DNA from: an uncultured Ruminococcus sp.
Lineage (GTDB): Bacteria; Bacillota; Clostridia; Lachnospirales; Lachnospiraceae
Assembly: GCA_900541505.1 (NCBI GenBank)
Contig: UQKK01000030.1
Location: 1 to 39,994 of the forward strand
Direction: 5' to 3'
Length of the DNA: 39,994 nt
Shown: positions 15,555-22,511 of the stretch, piece after piece
Layout: each line of letters starts with the position of its first letter
Numbering within the stretch: the stretch's first letter is position 1
The notes under the pieces: generated by a model
Databases searched by the model: none
What the model saw: the letters and a program-made list of their open reading frames with translations, nothing else
Told to the model about the DNA's origin: nothing
Made by a program: the position numbers and the translations under genes

Positions 15555-16724
15555 CTAAAATATTTCTGCCTTTCCAAGAACTTCCAACATCTCATTTATC
15601 GTCTCCAAATCCGCCACAAGCGCCATGCGCACATAGCCCTCTCCGCCTTTTCCGAAGGCACTGCCCGGCGTGACGATGACGCCAGCCTTCTCCATCAAGG
15701 TCATGGTAAAATCGAGGGAAGAGGCATAACCGGAAGGAATCTTCGCCCACACGAACATGGTCCCCCGGCTGTCCGGCACATTCCACCCCAGGTCTCTTAA
15801 TCCCTGACAGAGTGTGCGGTTGCGCCTCTCATATTCCTGTCTCTGGGTCTCAATAAAATCATCCGGCCCCGTCAATGCCGCGATTGCCGCGTACTGTACA
15901 GGCAGAAAAATCCCATAGTCAATCTGGGAACGGAAAATTTTTACTTTATCCACAATCTGCCGATTCCCCACAAGGAAGGAAATCCTCGCCCCTGTCAGGT
16001 TGTAGGACTTGGAAAGGGAATAAAATTCGACTCCCACTTCTTTTGCCCCCTCAAAAGCCAGAAACGATTTTCCCTGCTTTTCTGTAAAGATAATGTCAGA
16101 GTAAGCGTTGTCATGGATGATAACAATCTCGTTTTCCCTGGCGAATGTAATCAATTCCCGATAAAAGTCATCCGGCGCACAGACGCAGACAGGATTCAGC
16201 GGATAGGAGACAATCATATACTTTGCACGTAACCGCACGTCCTCTGGTATCTCGGATAGCTGCGGCAGATAACCGTTCTCCTCCTTAATCGGGTAAGTCT
16301 CCACCTTCGCCCCTGCCATGATGCCGCTCATCTCAAAAAGCGGATAGCCGGGGTCCGGCACCAGCACCGTATCCCCCGGATTGCACAGCACCATGCCGAT
16401 ATGCGCCATTCCCTCCTGGGTGCCGTACACTGCCGTTATCTCCTCCGGCTTTACCTCCACACCAAAGCGGCGGTGATAGCGGTAACAGACCGCCTCTAAA
16501 AGCTGCGGCAGGTCTGTGAGAGCATATTTATAATTCTCCGGGTCTCTGCACGCTTTTTGCATGGCTTCCATAACATGAGGCGCAGGCGCGAAATCCGGTG
16601 TTCCCACGGACAGATTATAAACCTTTTTTCCCTGTCTGATGAGTTCCTCTTTCTTCTCATTTAACACAGCAAAGATTCCCGGCTGGAACTGATTTACTCT
16701 GTCCGAAAAATGTATCTTGTCCAT
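15555..16724 (-). CDS. Class I/II PLP-dependent aminotransferase
   Basis: The 389-residue fold-type I aminotransferase resembles the AlaT/LL-diaminopimelate aminotransferase-like branch. Visible motifs are NLSVGTPDF near the N-terminus, YGTQEGMAH, PDPGYPLFE, DNAYSDI and the Schiff-base lysine in YSLSKSYNLTGARISF. The start at ATG 16724 follows AAAGGAG; the longer frame begins inside the upstream hairpin. It has its own promoter (16789-16817) and lies just downstream of the pyr genes. The substrate is uncertain: alanine, aspartate and LL-DAP are all possible. If the neighbouring operon releases aspartate, deamination of it would fit, but that is inference. Confidence 0.87.
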   Translation of the reverse strand: MDKIHFSDRVNQFQPGIFAVLNEKKEELIRQGKKVYNLSVGTPDFAPAPHVMEAMQKACRDPENYKYALTDLPQLLEAVCYRYHRRFGVEVKPEEITAVYGTQEGMAHIGMVLCNPGDTVLVPDPGYPLFEMSGIMAGAKVETYPIKEENGYLPQLSEIPEDVRLRAKYMIVSYPLNPVCVCAPDDFYRELITFARENEIVIIHDNAYSDIIFTEKQGKSFLAFEGAKEVGVEFYSLSKSYNLTGARISFLVGNRQIVDKVKIFRSQIDYGIFLPVQYAAIAALTGPDDFIETQRQEYERRNRTLCQGLRDLGWNVPDSRGTMFVWAKIPSGYASSLDFTMTLMEKAGVIVTPGSAFGKGGEGYVRMALVADLETINEMLEVLGKAEIF

Positions 16725-16748
16725 TTGGCTTCTCTTCTCCTTTAATAC

Positions 16749-16788
16749 GAAAAATAAGCGGAAACAGCCCACGCTGCCCCGCTTATTT
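16749..16788 (-). terminator. Terminator of the pyr-like operon overlapping the next promoter
   Basis: On the minus strand AAATAAGCGG pairs with CCGCTTATTT around an inner CAGC-GTGG-GCTG stem, followed by TTTTT (16754-16750). It lies about 110 bases after the pyrD stop. The 5' arm abuts the -10 box of the aminotransferase promoter, so RNA starting there would lack most of the arm. Confidence 0.75.
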
Positions 16789-16817
16789 ATCATATCACAA
16801 TTTCCCTTCTGTTACAA
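16789..16817 (-). promoter_or_regulatory. Promoter of the aminotransferase gene
   Basis: TTGTAA (16817-16812), a 17-bp spacer and TATGAT (16794-16789) lie on the minus strand. The expected start near 16782 falls inside the 5' arm of the adjacent terminator. Confidence 0.6.
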
Positions 16818-16898
16818 ACGGCACTTTTATTTCCGCCGTATTCCGGCGAGTGAGAGAGAGGCGCCGCCATTTTCCTGCAAAGGGAAGCTGTGAATATT

Positions 16899-17801
16899 CT
16901 ATATGATACCGCGAATCTCATCCAGTGATTCCAGATGATTGTCTTCCATATATTTCTCCATACCGGCAATGATATCCAGAGAGATGTCCGGCTTCATGAA
17001 TGTCGCTGTTCCCACCTGGATAATCTGAGCGCCTGCCATGATGAACTCAATGGCATCCTGCCATGTAGAGATACCGCCCAGACCCATGACCGGAATGTTC
17101 ACTGCCTTGCACACCTGATGTACCATACGCAGCGCGATAGGCTTGATTGCCGGACCGGATAGTCCCGCATATCCGTTGTTGAACACACATGCTTTTTTCT
17201 TGATATCGATTGCCATAGCAAGGAAGGTATTGACAAGGGATACACCGTCCGCGCCTTCCTCCTCGCACATTTTTGCCAGAGATACAATATCTTCCGCATT
17301 CGGGGACAGTTTCACAACCAGTTTGTGCTTGCTGATTTTGCGCACTTCTTTCACCAGTTCCCTGGCTGCTTCTGTCTTCACGCCGAAGTTCATACCGCCC
17401 TCTTTTACATTCGGGCAGGAGATATTCAGTTCCAGGATATCCAGTTTCACGTCATTTAAACGCTCCACGCCGCGGAAATAGTCTTCTTTGGAATGTCCGC
17501 CCATATTTACGACATTGACCACATCTTTTCCGTTAATCCAGTCCAAATCCTTCTCAATGAAAGCTTCGATTCCCGGATTTTCCAGACCAACGCTGTTCAT
17601 GATTCCGCTGGGTGTCTCCCAGATACGGATTCCGTCATTTCCGCCATGAGGATGTACAATCATACCCTTTGAGGAAAGACCTCCCAGTTTTTCAATATCA
17701 AACTGCTCGGCAAGTTCTCTGCCGAACCCGCATGTACCGGAAGCAAGCACTACCGGATTCTTAAATGTAACCCCTGCAAACTCTGTTTTTAATCTGCTCA
17801 T
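16899..17801 (-). CDS. pyrD: Dihydroorotate dehydrogenase B, catalytic subunit
   Basis: This FMN-containing subunit interconverts dihydroorotate and orotate. The 300 residues show ASGTCGFG near the FMN site, ELNISCPN with the class 1 active-site Cys129, and GLGGISTWQDAIEFIMAGA for phosphate binding. The class 1B form pairs with PyrK and uses NAD+/NADH, and so can run in either direction. Its ATG follows the pyrK stop directly (17802/17801). It is the last gene of carbamoylase-pyrC-pyrK-pyrD, before a terminator. Given the absence of other UMP biosynthetic genes, I infer that orotate reduction (catabolism) is at least as likely as biosynthesis. Confidence 0.95.
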   Translation of the reverse strand: MSRLKTEFAGVTFKNPVVLASGTCGFGRELAEQFDIEKLGGLSSKGMIVHPHGGNDGIRIWETPSGIMNSVGLENPGIEAFIEKDLDWINGKDVVNVVNMGGHSKEDYFRGVERLNDVKLDILELNISCPNVKEGGMNFGVKTEAARELVKEVRKISKHKLVVKLSPNAEDIVSLAKMCEEEGADGVSLVNTFLAMAIDIKKKACVFNNGYAGLSGPAIKPIALRMVHQVCKAVNIPVMGLGGISTWQDAIEFIMAGAQIIQVGTATFMKPDISLDIIAGMEKYMEDNHLESLDEIRGII

Positions 17802-18512
17802 CTATGCAAACACCTCGCTTCCTAAAAATACCGGACCATCCTTGCAAGCCGTCTTGTTTCCGCTCTTCGTCTTGCAGGTACAGACTTTACACATTCCAAT
17901 GCCGCATGCCATGCGGTTCTCCATAGAAACATACAGCGGAGCCGTAGCGCCCATCTTTTTACATTTCTCATATAAGACTTTCATCATAATCTCCGGTCCG
18001 CATGTCAGAATCACGTCATAATCCAGAGGATTGATGGAGTCTGTGATAAAGCCGCCTACATCGATGATTACATTGTCCGCAACACTCTTGTATTCTTCCT
18101 CCAGCATTGCCTGTCCGCTGAAGCCCAGGTAAATATCAACCTGGCTGCAAAGTCCAGCCTCTTTATATTTCTTTGCTGTGTAGTAGAACGGTGCGATACC
18201 CACGCCGCCTCCTACCATTGCAATCTTGCCCTTCCCGTCTGTGGGGAATCCGTTGCCGTAAGGTCCCTGAATGTTCAGCTCCTCTCCCGGCTCCAGTCTG
18301 CGGATGAGCTCTGTTCCTTTCCCGACAACTTTGTACAGAAAGGACACTGACTCCCCGTCCGAGTCAAATACACTGATTGGTCTGGACAGTACCGGGTACT
18401 CCTCCCAGCCGCGCAGCATGTAAAACTGTCCTGCCTTCGCCTGGTTCTTTTCCTCTACCTGTACCAGATAAAAGTCGTCTGATACCTTTTCATTCCTCAG
18501 TATTTTTCCCAT
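17802..18512 (-). CDS. pyrK: Dihydroorotate dehydrogenase B, electron transfer subunit
   Basis: PyrK carries FAD and a [2Fe-2S] cluster and shuttles electrons between NAD(H) and PyrD. The 236 residues have the ferredoxin-reductase-like fold: FYMLRGWEEYPVLSRPIS for FAD, and GGGVGIAPFYYTAK for the nucleotide. The cluster cysteines are Cys203, Cys208, Cys211 and Cys223 (CGIGMCKVC, then TACKDGPVF). It abuts pyrD and follows pyrC by 15 bases. PyrK makes the complex NAD-linked, which is what orotate reduction with NADH requires. Confidence 0.95.
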   Translation of the reverse strand: MGKILRNEKVSDDFYLVQVEEKNQAKAGQFYMLRGWEEYPVLSRPISVFDSDGESVSFLYKVVGKGTELIRRLEPGEELNIQGPYGNGFPTDGKGKIAMVGGGVGIAPFYYTAKKYKEAGLCSQVDIYLGFSGQAMLEEEYKSVADNVIIDVGGFITDSINPLDYDVILTCGPEIMMKVLYEKCKKMGATAPLYVSMENRMACGIGMCKVCTCKTKSGNKTACKDGPVFLGSEVFA

Positions 18513-18527
18513 AACCGGCCTCCTTGT

Positions 18528-19799
18528 TTATTCTTTATCTTCATACACAATCTTGCCTTCACAGATTGTATACTTCACTTTGCCATACAGCTCCTCTCCG
18601 ATAAACGGAGAATTGCTGGATTTCGAGTGGAAGTTCTCTACTTTCCACTTTTCAAATTCGTCAAATATCACCAAGTCCGCCTGCGTGCCCACTTCAATAT
18701 AGCCTGCATCCAGACCATAGAGTCTCGCCGGATTTAAGCTCATCTTCTTTAACAGATATTCCATGGTAAGGCTGCCCGTGCGCACCAGGTTGGTGATACC
18801 TAAAGCAAGCGCTGTCTCCAGTCCAATCATCCCGCTCGGAGCCTTGTCGATAGGACGTTCTTTCTCCTCCGTGGAGTGCGGAGCATGGTCTGTAGCGATA
18901 ATCTTGATAGTGCCGTCCTTCAAGCCCTCGATGATGCCATAGCGGTCTTCCTCCGTACGAAGCGGCGGATTGACTTTCGCATATGTCTTTTTCTCCAGCG
19001 CTTTCTCTTCTGTGAGAGAGAAATGCTGCGGGGTCGCCTCCGCCCATACATCCGCGCCGAGCTTCTGTGCCAGTCTGATAAACTCTACAGATACTCTGGA
19101 GCTGATATGCTGGATATTAATCCTTGCCTTTGTATTGAGCGCCAGTATGCAGTCTCTCGCCACCATGAGCTCCTCTGCCAGAGCTTCAGCGCCTCCGATT
19201 CCCAGCTCCTCGGAGACAGGTCCCTTGTTGATACCTGCCTGGTATACATAATCCGGGTCCTCCTCGTGAAGACTCACCGGCATGTCCACCTCTTTTGCCT
19301 TTTTGAGTGCTTCAAACATCAGACGGCTGTCCTTGATGGGGATACCATCATCACTGAGCCCTGCCGCTCCCGCCTGCTTCATCTCTTCAAAATCTGTCAG
19401 TTCCTGTCCCTGCATACCTTTTGTCACAGCGGAAACTGACAGCACGTTGATTCCTGTCTCTTTCCCCTTCTCCAGCACATAGGAGAGGGTCTCCGGGTTA
19501 TCTACCACCGGTTTGGTATTTGCCATACAGATGACGGTCGTGTATCCGCCTGCCGCTGCCGCTGCCGCGCCGCTTTCGATATCTTCTTTATAAGTCAGAC
19601 CCGGGTCACGGAAATGTACATGTACATCAATCAGTCCCGGAGCTACGATTTTTCCTTCCGCCTCTATGACGCGCTCGTAATCGTTGCTCCTCTTGTACTT
19701 CCCGATACCTTTAATCTTGCCGTCTTCGATTACAATGTCTAATGTTTCATCCATTCCGCTCTTGGGGTCAATGACCCGTCCGTCTTTGATTAAAATCAT
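18528..19799 (-). CDS. pyrC: Dihydroorotase
   Basis: This zinc amidohydrolase interconverts N-carbamoyl-L-aspartate and dihydroorotate. At 423 residues it matches the class I (Bacillus-type) enzymes. Visible are the metal ligands in DVHVHFRDPG (His60, His62), MANTKPVVD, the QHISSRVSVE region, and ATDHAPH with the catalytic Asp. Its ATG lies inside the stop region of the upstream carbamoylase (4-base overlap, ATGA), so the two are translationally coupled. This pairing resembles hydantoinase plus carbamoylase operons and suggests that the ring-opening direction is used here. The residues look like true dihydroorotase rather than dihydropyrimidinase. Confidence 0.93.
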   Translation of the reverse strand: MILIKDGRVIDPKSGMDETLDIVIEDGKIKGIGKYKRSNDYERVIEAEGKIVAPGLIDVHVHFRDPGLTYKEDIESGAAAAAAGGYTTVICMANTKPVVDNPETLSYVLEKGKETGINVLSVSAVTKGMQGQELTDFEEMKQAGAAGLSDDGIPIKDSRLMFEALKKAKEVDMPVSLHEEDPDYVYQAGINKGPVSEELGIGGAEALAEELMVARDCILALNTKARINIQHISSRVSVEFIRLAQKLGADVWAEATPQHFSLTEEKALEKKTYAKVNPPLRTEEDRYGIIEGLKDGTIKIIATDHAPHSTEEKERPIDKAPSGMIGLETALALGITNLVRTGSLTMEYLLKKMSLNPARLYGLDAGYIEVGTQADLVIFDEFEKWKVENFHSKSSNSPFIGEELYGKVKYTICEGKIVYEDKE

Positions 19800-21010
19800 T
19801 GATTTTCCCTCCTGATATGTTCGTAGATTACCCTTGCTCCGCTGCAGATGTCATTAATCGTGGCAAATTCCATCTTGTTATGGCTGATTCCCTTATCACA
19901 CGGGATAAAGAGCATCGCTGTATCACATATATTCGCGAATGACATCGCATCATGTCCGGCTCCGCTCACCATCACGCGGTTGGAGATATTTAAGGACCTT
20001 GCCGCCTTCTCCAGCTTCATCTCCAAATCCTTTGTCATCTCGATTGGCGGAATACTGCTTAACTTCTCCTCGATGAGCTGCAGATTCCGTTTTCTGCATA
20101 TGCTTCTCGCAGAGTCTAACACGCCCCTCTCGATTCTGTCAAGACTTGCTGTGTCGATACCTCTGATATCGATTCCCATCTGTACCTCTCCCGGAATCAC
20201 GTTCATGGCATTTGGCTTATTGTAAAGCACGCCAACCGTAGCTACGGACTGATACATGGACTCTCTCTGTCCTAAGCGCTCCACCTCAAGGATGACCTCT
20301 GACGCCGCACACAGCGCGTCATTTCTCATCATCATCGGCGTGGTTCCTGAATGTTCCGCCATTCCATGGAAATAGAGGTTATAACGGATGGGCCCCGCAA
20401 TGGTGCTGACGATACCGAGCTCGGTATGACATTCCTCCAGGACTTTTCCCTGTTCGATATGCAGCTCTAAGTACTCCCGAATGCCTTCAATCTTCTTTGG
20501 ACGGATATTGAGTCCTCTCTCTTCAAAAATATCTCCCAGAAGTTTACCGTCCTTAGAAAGCAACCCTTCAATATCCTGCTTGTAAACTTCTTTGGTGATG
20601 AGTCCGCTGCCAATCGTACAGCAGCCGAAATTGCTGGACTCCTCACAGCGGAATGCCCCCACGCGGATAGGCACGTTCAAACCATCCTGTTTCGCCCAGC
20701 GCAGAACCATCATCCCGGCAATGACTCCGGCAACTCCATCGTATCTGCCTCCCTCCACAACAGAATCCAGATGAGAGCCAATCAGATAATAGTTGTCCTC
20801 CCCGCTGTTGCAGATATAAGTATTTCCGACCTCATCCGCCATATCAGAATATCCCAGCTCGTGCCCTGCTGCGATGAGTTCATTATGCATCTCGTCTTCT
20901 TTCTCCGTATAACCAAGACGTGTTACCCCTCCGTCTGCAGTCGCACCGATAGCGTAGAATCTTCTGAAAAGTCCTTCGCAATATTGCAAATCTTCCCGAC
21001 TATGTACCAT
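19796..21010 (-). CDS. M20-family N-carbamoyl-L-amino-acid hydrolase (candidate ureidosuccinase)
   Basis: This family (AmaB, allantoate amidohydrolase, beta-ureidopropionase) hydrolyses N-carbamoyl amino acids to the amino acid, CO2 and NH3 using two metals. The 404 residues show IGSHLDSVVEGGRYDGVAG (metal ligands His and Asp), FRCEESSNFG with the catalytic and ligand Glu pair, LELHIEQG, HSGTTPM and GAGHDAM. AGGAGGAGAATAAG precedes the ATG. It is first in the operon and overlaps pyrC by 4 bases. Since pyrC makes or uses N-carbamoyl-L-aspartate, that compound is the natural substrate by context, giving aspartate. Alternative substrates such as allantoate or other ureido acids cannot be excluded from sequence. 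Confidence 0.88.
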   Translation of the reverse strand: MVHSREDLQYCEGLFRRFYAIGATADGGVTRLGYTEKEDEMHNELIAAGHELGYSDMADEVGNTYICNSGEDNYYLIGSHLDSVVEGGRYDGVAGVIAGMMVLRWAKQDGLNVPIRVGAFRCEESSNFGCCTIGSGLITKEVYKQDIEGLLSKDGKLLGDIFEERGLNIRPKKIEGIREYLELHIEQGKVLEECHTELGIVSTIAGPIRYNLYFHGMAEHSGTTPMMMRNDALCAASEVILEVERLGQRESMYQSVATVGVLYNKPNAMNVIPGEVQMGIDIRGIDTASLDRIERGVLDSARSICRKRNLQLIEEKLSSIPPIEMTKDLEMKLEKAARSLNISNRVMVSGAGHDAMSFANICDTAMLFIPCDKGISHNKMEFATINDICSGARVIYEHIRRENQ

Positions 21011-21223
21011 CTTATTCTCCTCCTACTTTACCATTTCATAAGCGTTCGTGCAAAGGTATTTGTTTGTATGAAAACAGTATATTCCTGATGGCACTCCAAT
21101 ACTATGTTCACAGGCGCAAAAAACAAAGCCCCTTTTTGTTTATTTAGACAAAACAGAAAAAAAGTCCTAAAATAGCAGCGCTTTTTGTGCAATAGGAACA
21201 TCCTTTTTGCTCCCTTGACATAG
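21011..21223 (-). promoter_or_regulatory. Upstream region of the carbamoylase-pyrCKD operon
   Basis: No convincing -35/-10 pair was found; TATACT near 21080 is the best -10 candidate. On the minus strand the region holds AGCAAAAAGG (about 21211-21202), GCACAAAAAGC (about 21190-21180) and TTTTTTGCGC (about 21123-21114). These share a GCAAAAA/TTTTTGC core with the perfect palindrome upstream of the DAACS gene at 24385-24400. An activator-dependent promoter read by the PucR-type regulator would fit; this is inference. Confidence 0.3.
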
Positions 21224-21257
21224 AAAAACGGGAAGTTTTCTTATCTCTTCCCGTTTT
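21224..21257 (-). terminator. Terminator of the pucR-type gene
   Basis: On the minus strand AAAACGGGAAG pairs with CTTCCCGTTTT over an 11-nt loop, with a T-tract continuing past the stem. It separates the regulator gene from the carbamoylase operon downstream. Confidence 0.75.
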
Positions 21258-21313
21258 CTTACTTTATATATATGTAATTTTACTCAGAGCTTTTTTATTT
21301 CTCTCGGAACGTT

Positions 21314-22492
21314 TTATCTGCTACAGAGTTTTTTCTCCAGCACCATGAAATACAGCTTAAAATTGTCTTCCTGATTTTTCACATCCAGCCCGGTCAGTTC
21401 TTTAATTTTATTGAGTCTGTATTTTATCGTGTTCTTGTGGGTATACATCCGGCTCGCCGTCTCATCCATATTCCCGTTACATTCAAAGTAGATAACGAGC
21501 GTATCCACCAGCTCCTGATTCTTTAATTTCCCCAGAATACTGGTGAACAGACTCTCCTGCTTGTGCTGCAAAATTTCCCGCAGACTGCTGTATAACTCCA
21601 AATCCCGGAACTGATAGGTCTTTTTCATGGGCTCCATGATTCTTCCCAGCTCCATCGCCTGCACCGCCTCCTCGTAGGAGCAGCGGATTCCCGCAGCATT
21701 TTTACGAATGGTTCCAATGCCCACCTTCCAGTCACAGGGTATGGAAAGACTGTCCAGTATCACACGCATCTCCGTGAGCACAAAGGGCAGATACTGCTCC
21801 AAACCCTCCTCTTCCCGGCTGTACAAGAGGAAGAACATTCCCTTTTCCATTTTAAAACTCCCGCAGAATAGTTCTTCAGACAGGCTCTCTGTAAAATTCG
21901 CCAGCCTGTCCACAGCGAATCGAATCATCCGAAAGACATTGCCCTCCTGCATCTCATCGGTGTCAAACTCCAGTATCAGAGACTGAAAGAAATCTTTCTC
22001 AATATCTACCTTTAAAAGACGCCCCTCTTCCTGGAGCAGTCCCTCGTTGGGTGAAGGATGAAAAATGATATCGGATATATATTTTCCCAGCATCTCCTTG
22101 CGGTTGCTCTCCGTCATGATAACATTCATGGCGTCCATGATAATATCAATATACGTCATCTCATAAGGGATACGAAGCAGCGGGAAATGATTCTTATTGG
22201 CAATATCAATCATTTTATCACAAATCCGATGCGCATATTTCCCGGTCTTAATCGCAAGACAGGCACTGCGGGTCTCCAGCAAATCGTAGAGAAGACGGCA
22301 CTGCTTTTCTTCGTCATCACCAATAGCATAGAGGCTTGTAATCAGAAAGTCCTCCCCTCTCAGCCATTGAATCACGTCGGGTACCTCCATCACAGTCACG
22401 GTACCCACATTGACATCCAGGCAATCTGTGCCTGTGACCAGTTCCAGATTCTTCAGTGAACGGAACTGCAGTAAATCCCTCAGTTTTGCCAT
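21314..22492 (-). CDS. PucR-family transcriptional regulator
   Basis: PucR proteins control purine and other nitrogen-compound catabolic genes. The 392 residues have an N-terminal PucR-type ligand domain (about 1-125, LRDLLQFRSLKNLELVTG, LRGEDFLITSLYA), a CdaR/GGDEF-like middle (about 165-300), and a C-terminal HTH (about 335-385) with the recognition segment THKNTIKYRLNKI. It lies upstream of the carbamoylase-pyrCKD operon on the same strand, after a HAD-fusion paralogue 19 bases away. I infer that it senses a pyrimidine or ureido compound and controls the operon. It has its own terminator. Confidence 0.9.
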   Translation of the reverse strand: MAKLRDLLQFRSLKNLELVTGTDCLDVNVGTVTVMEVPDVIQWLRGEDFLITSLYAIGDDEEKQCRLLYDLLETRSACLAIKTGKYAHRICDKMIDIANKNHFPLLRIPYEMTYIDIIMDAMNVIMTESNRKEMLGKYISDIIFHPSPNEGLLQEEGRLLKVDIEKDFFQSLILEFDTDEMQEGNVFRMIRFAVDRLANFTESLSEELFCGSFKMEKGMFFLLYSREEEGLEQYLPFVLTEMRVILDSLSIPCDWKVGIGTIRKNAAGIRCSYEEAVQAMELGRIMEPMKKTYQFRDLELYSSLREILQHKQESLFTSILGKLKNQELVDTLVIYFECNGNMDETASRMYTHKNTIKYRLNKIKELTGLDVKNQEDNFKLYFMVLEKKLCSR

Positions 22493-22511
22493 CTCTCTCA
22501 GCTCCTGTATG

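Noticed and set aside
16899..19799. Reading pyrC-pyrK-pyrD simply as part of the de novo UMP pathway
   Set aside because: It is not excluded, but no other UMP biosynthetic gene is nearby. The operon starts with an overlapping carbamoyl-amino-acid hydrolase, and PucR-type regulators lie upstream, so catabolism explains the context better.
21085..21105. TGGCAC on the plus strand as a sigma-54 -24 element
   Set aside because: The required GC-containing -12 element is missing at the right spacing, and the orientation faces away from the operon.
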